The notes beneath the pieces were generated by a model. It ran no database searches and had not been told where the DNA came from. It saw only the letters and a program-made list of their open reading frames with translations. Below, one piece after another: positions 37,026-45,399 of a stretch of DNA of 50,916 nt. Numbering within the stretch: position 1 is the first letter of the stretch; the number at the start of each line of letters is the position of its first letter. This DNA is from a virus. The DNA is taken from IMG/VR virus record IMGVR_UViG_3300021420_000008, positions 1 to 50,916 of that record, one strand, 5' to 3'. The translations under genes were made by a program, and so were the position numbers.

Positions 37026-37237
37026 TGGCGAAGAGACCGAAGGTCCAGCCTCCGCTCCGTGCGCCGAAGCCCCGGCTGACGGCGGAGGATCGGCGCTTTC
37101 AGGCGAGGGATGATCTCCGGACGCTGCAGTCGGCGCATGAGATTCAGAGCGATAAGCGAAGATACGATGAGGCTGGGCGTGAGGCCCGGCGGCAGATACA
37201 GGCACTCTCCCAAGTGAAACCGAGGAGCGGACGATGA
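37025..37237 (+). CDS. Small basic protein (70 aa)
   Basis: It starts at an ATG overlapping the basic peptide stop and ends in an ATGA overlap with the next gene. It is Arg/Lys/Pro-rich with a helical core (TAEDRRFQARDDLRTLQSAH, EIQSDKRRYDEAGREARRQI). Function unknown; in late blocks such proteins can be head or packaging accessory proteins, but nothing here decides it. Confidence 0.55.
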   Translation: MAKRPKVQPPLRAPKPRLTAEDRRFQARDDLRTLQSAHEIQSDKRRYDEAGREARRQIQALSQVKPRSGR

Positions 37238-37602
37238 CGGATGAAGCGATAGTGACGGATTCCCTTGCTGCGATTGAGAAGCTGGATCTTCCAGCCGAGC
37301 CGTCGGAGCCCGCTCTTCCAGAAACTGTTCTGACAGATCCTTCGACCGAGGCCGGGCAAGTCGCTCTAGCCGGCGATCTACTTCCTCCCTCCCCAGAGCC
37401 CGTCGCCTCGGTCCCTTCGCTTCCAGAAGCTCCCCCTGTTGCTGTAGCTTCCCCCGTTGCTCCAGCCGCTCCCCCCGCGGCGGAGGCGACAATCCGCTCG
37501 TGGGCAGCGGATACCTTCACCAATCTCGTGGCCACAGGCCGCTTGCGCGAGCGCGAGGCGGAGGCCTTTGTGCAGGATCTGCTCAAGCGATTAGGGCTCT
37601 GA
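37234..37602 (+). CDS. Pro/Ala-rich protein with helical end (122 aa)
   Basis: The N-terminal 85 residues are disordered, rich in Pro, Ala, Glu and Val (PPSPEPVASVPSLPEAPPVA), and the C-terminal 35 residues form a helix (SWAADTFTNLVATGRLRERE, AEAFVQDLLKRLGL). No known family. It lies between a basic protein and a membrane protein. Confidence 0.55.
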   Translation: MTDEAIVTDSLAAIEKLDLPAEPSEPALPETVLTDPSTEAGQVALAGDLLPPSPEPVASVPSLPEAPPVAVASPVAPAAPPAAEATIRSWAADTFTNLVATGRLREREAEAFVQDLLKRLGL

Positions 37603-37603
37603 G

Positions 37604-37798
37604 ATGGACCTGCTGCAGATAATCGTCCTCGTCGCCGTCCTGGGCGTGGTGTGGTGGGCTCTCACCACACAAGTCCCGATGCCTCCGGCCGGGAAGAAGG
37701 CCCTCACTATCGCCTTCGTTGTGGTGATCGTCCTCGCCCTGCTCTCCTTCCTCGGCGTCGGTACCGGGGTGTTGCACTATAAGCCCCATCTCGGATGA
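37604..37798 (+). CDS. Two-helix membrane protein (64 aa)
   Basis: Two hydrophobic helices: IIVLVAVLGVVWWALTTQVP and ALTIAFVVVIVLALLSFLG, with a short basic loop (PPAGKK). The pattern of a short WWAL turn followed by PxPxxKK is common in small phage and bacterial membrane proteins (Thivi_2564-like). It could be a holin of a second type or a membrane factor for virion assembly; neighbours do not decide. Confidence 0.65.
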   Translation: MDLLQIIVLVAVLGVVWWALTTQVPMPPAGKKALTIAFVVVIVLALLSFLGVGTGVLHYKPHLG

Positions 37799-38112
37799 CC
37801 TCCCGGCAAGAATTTCAGTCCAAAACCCCCGACGAGACGAAGCTGTTGACCTTTGATTACAGCTCCGACCTCGGATCGGGGGAGACGATCTCGAGCACTG
37901 CAGTGAGCTGCGTGGTCTGGAGCGGAACGGATGCGGCTCCCTCGGGGATGATCTCAGGCTCAGCCACGATCTCGGGCACCCTGGTGACTCAGCTCTTCGC
38001 CGCAGGGCTCGCAGGAGTGATCTACTTGGTGAGGGTCCTAGCCACCACCAGTCTGGGCCAGGTCCTGCCTAAGGCAGGCTATCTAGCGGTGGTCGCTGCG
38101 CAGCCGGGGTAA
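37795..38112 (+). CDS. Small beta-rich structural protein (105 aa)
   Basis: Starts with an ATGA overlap with the membrane protein. It is a strand-rich sequence: DETKLLTFDYSSDLGSGETI, VSCVVWSGTDAAPSGMISGS and AGVIYLVRVLATTSLGQVLP, resembling an immunoglobulin-like or phage head-fibre domain. It lies one base before the large terminase start. Role inferred from fold pattern and position only. Confidence 0.6.
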   Translation: MTSRQEFQSKTPDETKLLTFDYSSDLGSGETISSTAVSCVVWSGTDAAPSGMISGSATISGTLVTQLFAAGLAGVIYLVRVLATTSLGQVLPKAGYLAVVAAQPG

Positions 38113-38113
38113 A

Positions 38114-39583
38114 GTGGAACAGCACGTCAAGCTGGATGCGGTGCTGCAGGAGACGTTTGCGGGGGTGTTCCTCAGCCCCCTTTATGACGAACCCAAGCCC
38201 ACGCCGGACTTCCATCGGCAAGGGTGGGAGCTCTACTGTTCTTCCGCTCCCCAGGCGGCCCTGGCGGCTCCGCGAGAGCACGCCAAATCTACCGCATTCA
38301 CCCACGATTTCGTCCTTGCAAACGTGCTCTTCCGCGTCGAGCAGTACGTCATCATCGTCTCTAGCAGTGAAGAGATGGCTATAGAGCCACTCACTGATAT
38401 TTCGAAGGAGCTCAGGGACAATGAGGACCTGATCGCTGAATTCGGCATCAAGCGTTTCGTCAGCGATACGAAGACCGACATCATCGTGGAGATGGAGGAT
38501 GACTACCAGTTCAGGATCATCGCCCGAGGTTCGGGGCAGAAAATGCGCGGCAGGAAGTGGATGGGGAAACGTCCGGGCCTTATCGTCTGCGATGATCTCG
38601 AAGATGATGAACAGGTTGAATCCTTGGAGCGCCGCACCAAATTCCGTCGATGGTTCTTTCGCGCTCTCAAGCCCGCGTTGCGTGATGGTGGGCGTCTTCG
38701 GCTCCATGGGACTATCCTTCATGAAGACAGTCTCCTAGCCCGGCTGATGAAGGACAAGACCTGGGCCACCCTGTTCTATAAGGCGCACGAGTCGTTTGAT
38801 GACTTTAGCAACATCTTGTGGCCTGAGAAGTTCCCCGAGGTCCGGTTGCGGATGATTAGGGCCTCTTTCATCGCGCAGTATGACGCTGCGGGTTACGCCC
38901 AGGAGTATCTCAACAACCCCTTTGACCATCAGGACAGCTACCTCCAGAAGGGCGACTTCCTCCCGATGGAGGAAGTGGATTACGAATCGCATCAGACCTT
39001 CTACGCAGCTGCTGATCTCGCCGCTTCCTCTCACGATCGAGCCAATCGGACCTCCCTGGTCGTTGGAGGCAAGGATACAAAGCATGCGCTGTTGTTCCGC
39101 GACCAGCGGGTAGGACGCTGGAAGCCCCAGGAGTGGCTCGAACACATGTTCGACATTCAGCAAAAGTGGTCCCCGAAAGCCTTCTTCGTCGAGAAGGGTC
39201 AGATTTGGTCCTCTGTTTCGGGCTTCATCGAGGCGGAGATGCTCAAGCGGCAGATTTGGATCAACTTCGTACCGATGAACCCTGCGAAGGATAAGGCCAC
39301 TCGCGGGCGAAGCTTGCAGAAACGGATGCGCGGCGGAGGGTGCAAATTCGACAAGCGAGCCGACTGGTATGTAGGGATGGAAGAAGAGCTTCTGCACTTC
39401 ACGGAGGAGGCCGAGGCGCTCTTGGATGACCAATTCGACTCGGCCTCGCTGCTCTCGTGGGGCCTCGACACCTTTGCAGAGGAGGAGGAAGACGATTTCT
39501 ACACGGATGAAGAGAGGCAGTTCTTCAAGGAACAGGCTCTCAGAGCAAAAGCTAATGGCAGGAGCCTAGTAACGGGCTATTGA
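38114..39583 (+). CDS. terL: Terminase large subunit
   Basis: A 489-residue protein starting at GTG. The ATPase half has an adapted Walker A loop at residues 51-59 (APREHAKST) and Walker B GLIVCDDLEDDE near 155, followed by the coupling segment RLRLHGTILHEDSLLARL. The nuclease half begins with TFYAAADLAASSHD (first acidic residue), FFVEKGQIWS, and FDSASLLSWGLDTF, in the order of the RNase H-like nuclease of terminases. It packages DNA into the procapsid. It has no signature of a tRNA-like or intein insertion. The portal gene follows directly. Confidence 0.9.
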   Translation: MEQHVKLDAVLQETFAGVFLSPLYDEPKPTPDFHRQGWELYCSSAPQAALAAPREHAKSTAFTHDFVLANVLFRVEQYVIIVSSSEEMAIEPLTDISKELRDNEDLIAEFGIKRFVSDTKTDIIVEMEDDYQFRIIARGSGQKMRGRKWMGKRPGLIVCDDLEDDEQVESLERRTKFRRWFFRALKPALRDGGRLRLHGTILHEDSLLARLMKDKTWATLFYKAHESFDDFSNILWPEKFPEVRLRMIRASFIAQYDAAGYAQEYLNNPFDHQDSYLQKGDFLPMEEVDYESHQTFYAAADLAASSHDRANRTSLVVGGKDTKHALLFRDQRVGRWKPQEWLEHMFDIQQKWSPKAFFVEKGQIWSSVSGFIEAEMLKRQIWINFVPMNPAKDKATRGRSLQKRMRGGGCKFDKRADWYVGMEEELLHFTEEAEALLDDQFDSASLLSWGLDTFAEEEEDDFYTDEERQFFKEQALRAKANGRSLVTGY

Positions 39584-39585
39584 AG

Positions 39586-41727
39586 ATGATCCTCGAACTC
39601 TCCAAGCACCTCACTCTCGATCTCAAATCGATTCGCTCTCCGAATCTCGTGCCGGAGCTGGATGAGAATGATCTCGAAAACCTAGGCGCTTGGTGTTGGA
39701 CCGGCTACGACGCCGACGTGCAGTCGCGGGCGAATTGGTTCCGCCGCAACGAGGCGGGGATGGACCTCGCGATGCAGCTGGTGAAGGAGAAATCCTTTCC
39801 CTGGCCAGGATGTGCGAATGTTGCCTTCCCGCTGGTGACGATCGCTACGCTGCAATTCCACTCCCGCGCTTATCCCGAGCTGGTCCCCGGCAAGGACCTC
39901 GTCCAGTACGAGGTCTGGGGCGATGATCCGGAGGGCAAGGAAGCTGCCCGCGCCTCACGCATAGGGGCTCATATGAGTCATCAGTGCCTCAAGGAAGATG
40001 AGGGATGGCAGGACGTGCACGACAAGCTGATGATGAACTACTCTGTTGTCGGCTCCGCCTTCGTGAAGACCCGGAGGGATACAGCGGAGAATAAGAACAA
40101 GAGCGATTTCGTCCCTGCACGCTATCTGGTGATGGACTATTGGGCCAAGAGCGTCGAATCTTGCGGAAGGAAGACGCATCTTATCCCGCTTTCGCGCAAC
40201 GAGATCGTGGAGCGGGTGCGGAAGGGGACCTGGAAGGATGTCCTGAAGGAACCTTGGTACCAGGCCGGAGGCGAAGCGGATCAAAAGCAACAGGAGCGTG
40301 AAGCGGGGAAGGATAAACGAGCAGGCCTGGAGATGCCTCCGGCCGACGATCTCACCCCCTTTTGGTTCGGAGAGCAACATACCTGGGTCGATTTCGACGG
40401 AGACGGCTACGCTGAGCCTGTAATCGTCACATTCGAACTCAACTCCAAGAACGTGGTGCGGGTAGTCTATCGCTTCGAACGCGAAGAGGACATCATCCGC
40501 AATGATGAGAAGGCGATCGTCAAAATCCTGCCCGAGGAGCTATTCACCCGCTACGAATTCCTGCCCTCGCCCGACGGAGGCGTCTATGGCCTCGGTTGGG
40601 GCCTGCTAGTTGGGCCGCTCAATGAAGCTGTTTCAACCCTGGTCAATCAAACCCTGGACGCGGGGACAGTCAACAACACCAAGGGCGGCTTCCTCGCACG
40701 CAACGCAAAGCTGAGAGGGGGCAAGTACATCTTCAGTCCCTTCGAATGGGTCAACGTCGACGTGAGTGGAGGGACACTGAAGGATAGCATGATACCCTTG
40801 CCTGCGGGAGAGCCTTCCGAGGTGCTCTTTAAGCTCCTCGTTCTGCTGATCGACTATTCGAACCGGATCTGCTCCTCGACGGAGATGCTCGCCGGGGAGA
40901 ATCCTGGGCAGAACACGCCGGCACAGACCTCCGCTGCGATGGTCGAGCAGGGGATGAAGATCTTCGCTTCCATCTTCACTCGCGCCTGGCGGTGTATGAA
41001 GGAGGAGTTTAAGAAAATCTACATGCTCAACGCCGTCTATACAGCTCCCGGAAAGCCTCTGCCGGGATTCGCCTCCCTGGAAGACTACAAGGGCGATCCC
41101 TCTCGCATCTCGCCGAGTGCAGATCCGACGGTTTTGAGCGAAACACAGCGACTCCTCAAAGCGACGGCATTGCGCCAAGCTGCGTACACGGCTCCCGGCT
41201 ACGACATCGAAGCGGTGGAGACCTATTACCTCAAAGCCCTCCGCGTTCCGAATTGGCAAACCTTCTACAAGGGCAAGGACAAAGTCCCGCCGCTGCCGAA
41301 TGCAAAGATGTTGATCGAGCAGGCAAAGACGGAGAGGGAGAAGCTGAAGCTCCAGCAACAGAAAATGGAATTTGCCTTCGGCCTGCTGGAAGAGAAGCGC
41401 CTCAACGATGCGAAGATCCTGCAGCTCGAGGCCCAAGCTGCGAAATTCGTCGCGGAGGCTGGCGGGATTGAGAGCGGACAGCGCCTCGAAGCCTTCAAGA
41501 GTGTGATCGAGATTGTGAAGGGCAGGCAGGAACTGATCGGCAAGCAATTCGACTTGATAATGCAGCAAATGAAGGCCCAGGACGAGGGAGGCGAGGATGG
41601 AGAAGGTAAGTCCGGAGGAGTTCGCAAGGTGGCTGGAGGATCCAGTCACTCAGGCCCTGCGTCAGCATCTGCGGGAGGGGCGGCTGGAAGTAATGGATCT
41701 ATGGGCGCGGGGCCAGTTCACGCATGA
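39586..41727 (+). CDS. Portal protein, P22-like
   Basis: About 713 residues from the ATG at 39586; a TTG at 39580 overlapping the terminase stop is an alternative, and neither has a good ribosome binding site. The N-terminal part (CWTGYDADVQSRANWFRRNE, SFPWPGCANVAFPLVTIATL) and the stem/crown region (ELFTRYEFLPSPDGGVYGLG, GWGLLVGPLNEAVSTLVNQT, NTPAQTSAAMVEQGMKIFAS) match P22-like portals, which are around 700 residues. The C-terminal barrel-like helix is Gln/Lys-rich. The last 43 residues are Gly/Ser/Ala-rich and overlap the next gene in another frame. Confidence 0.85.
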   Translation: MILELSKHLTLDLKSIRSPNLVPELDENDLENLGAWCWTGYDADVQSRANWFRRNEAGMDLAMQLVKEKSFPWPGCANVAFPLVTIATLQFHSRAYPELVPGKDLVQYEVWGDDPEGKEAARASRIGAHMSHQCLKEDEGWQDVHDKLMMNYSVVGSAFVKTRRDTAENKNKSDFVPARYLVMDYWAKSVESCGRKTHLIPLSRNEIVERVRKGTWKDVLKEPWYQAGGEADQKQQEREAGKDKRAGLEMPPADDLTPFWFGEQHTWVDFDGDGYAEPVIVTFELNSKNVVRVVYRFEREEDIIRNDEKAIVKILPEELFTRYEFLPSPDGGVYGLGWGLLVGPLNEAVSTLVNQTLDAGTVNNTKGGFLARNAKLRGGKYIFSPFEWVNVDVSGGTLKDSMIPLPAGEPSEVLFKLLVLLIDYSNRICSSTEMLAGENPGQNTPAQTSAAMVEQGMKIFASIFTRAWRCMKEEFKKIYMLNAVYTAPGKPLPGFASLEDYKGDPSRISPSADPTVLSETQRLLKATALRQAAYTAPGYDIEAVETYYLKALRVPNWQTFYKGKDKVPPLPNAKMLIEQAKTEREKLKLQQQKMEFAFGLLEEKRLNDAKILQLEAQAAKFVAEAGGIESGQRLEAFKSVIEIVKGRQELIGKQFDLIMQQMKAQDEGGEDGEGKSGGVRKVAGGSSHSGPASASAGGAAGSNGSMGAGPVHA

Positions 41728-42034
41728 GGATGGGGACTCCACGCTGCAGGACAGCTCCAATGCCATAGGTGTTTGCCAGGCGTTGCAGGACATAATCGAT
41801 ATCAGCTACAGAGACCTTTTCGGCGAGGATGAAGATGACACAGCAGATGAAACTCGTAGACGATCCGAGGGCACTCCAGGAGAACCAAGGGAGCCCTATC
41901 CCCAGGGAACCCGCTTCGCAGTACCGATCAGGGATCAACGCTTCAGGTCTTCACCCCCTGGGCCGGGCGGTCCTTCTGTGGCCATTGGAAACGGGTCTGA
42001 AGACCCAGAAAATCCAGCTCCCCGAAACGGTTAA
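41597..42034 (+). CDS. Small protein overlapping both portal end and GroES-like start
   Basis: A 145-residue frame starting inside the end of the portal gene and running 200 bases into the GroES-like gene. The first 85 residues (SPEEFARWLEDPVTQALRQH, LREGRLEVMDLWARGQFTHE) are a helical segment found in a family of small proteins behind phage portals. The rest is charged and Pro/Gly-rich (RRSEGTPGEPREPYPQGT). Within 131 bases the portal end and this gene are coded together, and later this gene and the GroES-like gene. Confidence 0.65.
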   Translation: MEKVSPEEFARWLEDPVTQALRQHLREGRLEVMDLWARGQFTHEDGDSTLQDSSNAIGVCQALQDIIDISYRDLFGEDEDDTADETRRRSEGTPGEPREPYPQGTRFAVPIRDQRFRSSPPGPGGPSVAIGNGSEDPENPAPRNG

Positions 42035-42293
42035 GCAGCGACAGCTGGTCCTCGACACTGTGGCCTGGGTCGTGGAGATGGGGAAGGACTGCAATCCGTG
42101 GTGGAGCTTCCTCGTCCGCTGGCTGGGGATGCAAGGGCCTCGGTGTAAGGTGGGGGATGCGGTGATCGTTGCGGCGCTATCGGGCTCGATGCGCGAAGGC
42201 AAGGACGGAGTCATCTATCGCTTCGTGAATCACAGGGACATCTACGGCCTTGTTGACCAAGATCATCCACTGCTAGGAGGCCAAGATGCCTGA
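41835..42293 (+). CDS. GroES-like co-chaperonin
   Basis: A 152-residue protein from an ATG with GAGG six bases upstream. Residues 35-130 match the GroES pattern: LHPLGRAVLLWPLETGLKTQ (GroES has PLGDRVLV.P...E.KT), IQLPETVKQ, VAWVVEMGKDC, CKVGDAVIVAALSGS (VGDRVVFG), and GVIYRFVNHRDIYGLVDQ (the last strand with the ilV). Phage co-chaperonins such as T4 gp31 bind host GroEL and enable capsid folding. An insertion in the mobile-loop region (NPWWSFLVRWLGMQGPR) is unusual. It is located just ahead of scaffold and capsid genes. Confidence 0.75.
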   Translation: MTQQMKLVDDPRALQENQGSPIPREPASQYRSGINASGLHPLGRAVLLWPLETGLKTQKIQLPETVKQRQLVLDTVAWVVEMGKDCNPWWSFLVRWLGMQGPRCKVGDAVIVAALSGSMREGKDGVIYRFVNHRDIYGLVDQDHPLLGGQDA

Positions 42294-43149
42294 CGATCGG
42301 ACGACAGATGAACGAACTGACGCGCAGGTCGAGGCTGATGCCCGACTTGTGGGATGGCAGCCGGAGAATGAGTTTCCTGGCGATAAGGCCAAGTGGAAGC
42401 CCGCCCGCGAATTCCTGCAGATGGCTGAATCGCAACTGCCAATGGCGCGGGCAACGAATCGCCGGCTGGAGGCGACGAATCAGGAGCTGATCCGGCGGCT
42501 TAGGGCGCAGGAAACAGCAATAGCGGGGATGAAGGAGTCGCTCGAAGCGCTCAAGGAATTCCATTCCTCTGACACCAAGCGGAAGGTCGAGGAGGCCAGG
42601 GCCAAGCTGCTTGAGGAGCTGAAAACCGCTCGCACGGCGGGGGATGTTGACGCTGAGGCGGACATCCTCGATGCCCTCACCCAGGCGCAGGTGACGACGA
42701 AGGAGGAAGAGAAGAAACCTGAGCCGACGGAGTCGGCTGCGGAGTCACCTGACTGGAAAGCCTGGCGTGCAGACAATCCGAAATTCCAAACGGATAAGAA
42801 GTGGCGCGGAGTGAGTATCGGCATTGGGGAGGAGATGCGCGCCGATCCCGCATTCAATCACCTAGTGGGTCGCGCCTTTTATGACGAGGTCACCCGTCAG
42901 ACGGATGCGTGGTTCGCGGAGCATCCAGCTGCACCACGACGAACGGAAAAGAGCGAGGCGGGAGGCAGCGCGGGAGGCAACGGAGCCGGCTCTGCTGCGC
43001 CTCGGGGGAAGAGCTATGCACAGTTACCTCCCGACGCCAAGACTCAGTGCGAGAAGGACGCCAAGAAGCACGTTGGGAAGGATCCTGCCTTCAAAACACT
43101 TGCCGACTGGCAATCGTATTACGCTAAGGTCTATTGGGAGAACGAGTGA
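42286..43149 (+). CDS. Scaffold protein
   Basis: A 287-residue protein with AGGAGG upstream of its ATG. It is highly charged and helical: VGWQPENEFPGDKAKWKPAR near residue 23, then ATNRRLEATNQELIRRLRAQ, MKESLEALKEFHSSDTKRKV and KLLEELKTARTAGDVDAEAD. The C-terminal part (DWKAWRADNPKFQTDKKWRG, ERTDAW-FAEHP region, KSYAQLPPDAKTQCEKDAKK) is also charged. The profile, size and position between portal and major capsid protein fit a scaffolding protein that directs head assembly and leaves the capsid. Confidence 0.75.
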   Translation: MPDDRTTDERTDAQVEADARLVGWQPENEFPGDKAKWKPAREFLQMAESQLPMARATNRRLEATNQELIRRLRAQETAIAGMKESLEALKEFHSSDTKRKVEEARAKLLEELKTARTAGDVDAEADILDALTQAQVTTKEEEKKPEPTESAAESPDWKAWRADNPKFQTDKKWRGVSIGIGEEMRADPAFNHLVGRAFYDEVTRQTDAWFAEHPAAPRRTEKSEAGGSAGGNGAGSAAPRGKSYAQLPPDAKTQCEKDAKKHVGKDPAFKTLADWQSYYAKVYWENE

Positions 43150-43712
43150 TGGTCAATCCTGTGCAAGAGCGCATCCTCAAAGCCTCAACCAAGTCGCCAG
43201 CTGCCCCTCCCTTCAAGTACGTGGAGGGTGCGGAGCAGGGCTACATTTCGATGAGCGTCCCCAGGCAGCGACTTGCGGCGCCGGAGATCCCCGGCTTCCA
43301 CACCCATTGGTTCATGGGCTTGCCCGATCGCGTGCACCAGGCGATGCAGGCGGGCTACACCTGGGTGGATCAAGATGAGGTGGAGCTGAGCGACTTCGAT
43401 CTCGCAGGCGATGGCAGGCCCATCGGCGGGACGGATCTCGGTTCCAGGGTTAGCACCGTTGCCGGAGGTCTCTATGAGGGCACGATGCAGCCTCAGCGTC
43501 TCTATCTGATGAAGATTCCCGAATGGCTCTGGGAAAAGCATCAGAAACCGCTGGATGATATCAACGAAAGCATCGCAGCAGCTCTGCGGGGCGATCGCCC
43601 TGCCATCAGCACTTCAGCCCAAGACGACAAGGCGGCGAGAGGGCAGGACTTCTCCCACCGTTATCAGTCAGACGCAGGGAAAAAGAAGACCCTCTTTCAT
43701 AGAAAGAATTGA
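43149..43712 (+). CDS. Capsid-associated protein between scaffold and coat genes
   Basis: A 187-residue protein whose ATG overlaps the scaffold stop (TGATG). The core reads IPGFHTHWFMGLPDRVHQAM, QAGYTWVDQDEVELSDFDLA and GGTDLGSRVSTVAGGLYEGT, followed by MQPQRLYLMKIPEWLWEKHQ. This arrangement occurs in a protein found between scaffold and coat genes of several P22-like phages. The end is basic and Lys-rich. A head-completion or assembly role is likely, the precise function unknown. Confidence 0.65.
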   Translation: MVNPVQERILKASTKSPAAPPFKYVEGAEQGYISMSVPRQRLAAPEIPGFHTHWFMGLPDRVHQAMQAGYTWVDQDEVELSDFDLAGDGRPIGGTDLGSRVSTVAGGLYEGTMQPQRLYLMKIPEWLWEKHQKPLDDINESIAAALRGDRPAISTSAQDDKAARGQDFSHRYQSDAGKKKTLFHRKN

Positions 43713-43745
43713 AAAGGCTAGGAAACTTCTGAAAGGAGACTCGAA

Positions 43746-44360
43746 ATCGCTAACCTAAACCAACCGTCAGGGTTGGCTCCAGTCCGGTACAAGAATGGTA
43801 ATCCGTGGAACGGAGGAGCGAAGCAGTATTGCATCCTCGCTGCGGACACCAATCAGTATTGGATCGGTGATCCCGTTACCACAATCGGGAACGCCGGAGC
43901 CGACACTTTCGGAGTTCCAGCCGTGACGATCGGCGTAGCCGGCACGGCTGTTCGGGGCGTGATCCTTGGTCTGGGGACCATTCGCAACGGTCCCTATATC
44001 AACCCGAACAACCTCAACGTGCTGCCCACTCGTCCGTCTGGGGCACAAGCTGGAAATTGGTACGCCTTGGTCTGCGACGATCCGGACGTGCTGTTTGAGA
44101 TTCAGGAAGCTGGTGCGGGCTCCGTCCTCACCTCCACTTCAGTGAATCGAAACGTCAACTTCAACCTAGGCACGAGGACCTCCACGCTGACCCTCAGCCC
44201 GACGTTCCTCGACAACAACACAGTCAGCACTACCAGCACGCTGAATCTGAAGATCATCCAGGCCGTTCAGCGCCCCGACAACACGCCGTTTGCCCAGTTC
44301 CAGAAATGGATCGTGACCATCAATAATCACGAGTACTCGGGCGGAACGACCTCACCGTAG
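43746..44360 (+). CDS. Capsid decoration-like protein, apparent ATC start
   Basis: A 204-residue protein read from an ATC at 43746, with AAGGAGA (43733-43739) six bases upstream. The frame then gives ANLNQPSGLAPVRYKNGNPW, which is the usual beginning of this family, where the first residues are M-A-N-L-N-Q. The first standard start in frame is the TTG at 43773, which would remove nine conserved residues and leave the binding site 33 bases away. The rest is beta-rich: YWIGDPVTTIGNAGADTFGV, TIGVAGTAVRGVILGLGTI. It lies just before the major capsid gene, where decoration proteins are often found. Confidence 0.7.
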   Translation: MANLNQPSGLAPVRYKNGNPWNGGAKQYCILAADTNQYWIGDPVTTIGNAGADTFGVPAVTIGVAGTAVRGVILGLGTIRNGPYINPNNLNVLPTRPSGAQAGNWYALVCDDPDVLFEIQEAGAGSVLTSTSVNRNVNFNLGTRTSTLTLSPTFLDNNTVSTTSTLNLKIIQAVQRPDNTPFAQFQKWIVTINNHEYSGGTTSP

Positions 44361-44369
44361 GAGGCGAGA

Positions 44370-45290
44370 ATGCCGGCTGGTATTATCAACACAGGCAGTC
44401 ATCCCAAATTGCTGTGGCCAGGCGTCCATGCTACGTGGGGTCAGATTTACGCGGAGCATAAGGCCGAGTACACGGACCTCTACGATTGGGACGACTCGGA
44501 TCAAGCTTATGAGGAAGACCTCCAGATCAGCGGCTTCGGCATGGCCTCAGTCAAGCCTGAGGGAGAGCCCGGAACGTATGACAGCGAGCTGCAGGGCATC
44601 CTCACTCGCTACGTGCCGACGCCCTATTCGTTGGGCTACATCGTCACGCATGAGGAGTTGAAAGACAACCTGTATGATGCAGTAGCTAACAGAAGGGCGA
44701 AGGCAAACGCCTTCTCGATCAATCAGACCATTGAGAACATCTGTGCGTTCCTGTACAATAACGGGTTCGTCACGACTTACTTCGTTGCGGGCGATAATCA
44801 GGCCCTCTTCAGCACAGGTCACACTCAGGTCACGGGAGGGACTTTCAGCAATGCCCTCAGCCCTGCGGCCGACCTCGCGGAGACCTCCCTCGAGGACATC
44901 AGCATTCAGGTCATGGGAGTGCAAACGGATCGGGGGCTGTTCTTTCAAGCCATGCCCGAATCGCTGCACATCCATCGCAATAACTGGTTCAACGCGAATC
45001 GCATCCTCAAGTCGGTGTTGCAACCAGGCGGCAGCAACAATGACATCAATGTGCTGCACGCGACCAACGCATTCCCCAAGGGCATCAAGCTCAACCATTA
45101 CTTCACGAATCCAGGAGCCTGGTTCGTGAGGACTAATGTGCCGAATGGGATGACGGCTTTTTGGCGGGAGAGACCAGAACTGAAAATGGACAACGATTTC
45201 GACACTAAAAACGCAAAAGCTTTGTGCTATTTTCGACTCTCTGTGGGTATAACCGATCCGCGCGGCGCTTATGCGTCGAACGGGCCGTGA
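44370..45290 (+). CDS. Major capsid protein
   Basis: A 306-residue protein with AGGAGG upstream. It has an N-arm with PKLLWPGVHATWGQIYAEHK, an elongated region with YSLGYIVTHEELKDNLYDAV (E-loop/spine helix pattern), a P-domain with ASVKPEGEPGTYDSELQGIL and an A-domain with FFQAMPESLHIHRNNWFNAN and KLNHYFTNPGAWFVRTNVPN, ending LSVGITDPRGAYASNGP. The order fits HK97-fold coat proteins of about 300 residues, as in Mu-like or related phages. It is the likely most abundant protein, placed behind portal, scaffold and decoration genes. Confidence 0.8.
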   Translation: MPAGIINTGSHPKLLWPGVHATWGQIYAEHKAEYTDLYDWDDSDQAYEEDLQISGFGMASVKPEGEPGTYDSELQGILTRYVPTPYSLGYIVTHEELKDNLYDAVANRRAKANAFSINQTIENICAFLYNNGFVTTYFVAGDNQALFSTGHTQVTGGTFSNALSPAADLAETSLEDISIQVMGVQTDRGLFFQAMPESLHIHRNNWFNANRILKSVLQPGGSNNDINVLHATNAFPKGIKLNHYFTNPGAWFVRTNVPNGMTAFWRERPELKMDNDFDTKNAKALCYFRLSVGITDPRGAYASNGP

Positions 45291-45308
45291 GGAGTTAGTG
45301 AGAGAAAA

Positions 45309-45342
45309 CGTGGACACCGATGCGTGTGCAAACGTGTCCACG
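45309..45342. repeat. Inverted repeat in the gap after the capsid gene
   Basis: CGTGGACAC and GTGTCCACG are perfect inverted copies with a 16-base spacer, 18 bases behind the capsid stop, followed by ATTTAATA. The second arm in its context (AAACGTGTCCACGATT, 45330-45345) agrees in most positions with the operator family. It may form an RNA stem that reduces read-through, or bind the same regulator. The rest of the gap (45343-45399) holds another small stem, CCAGC/GCTGG. Confidence 0.6.
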
Positions 45343-45399
45343 ATTTAATACTCCGCTTCCAGCAATTCCGCTGGGGCGTCTCGACTGGAGATTCGAGGA

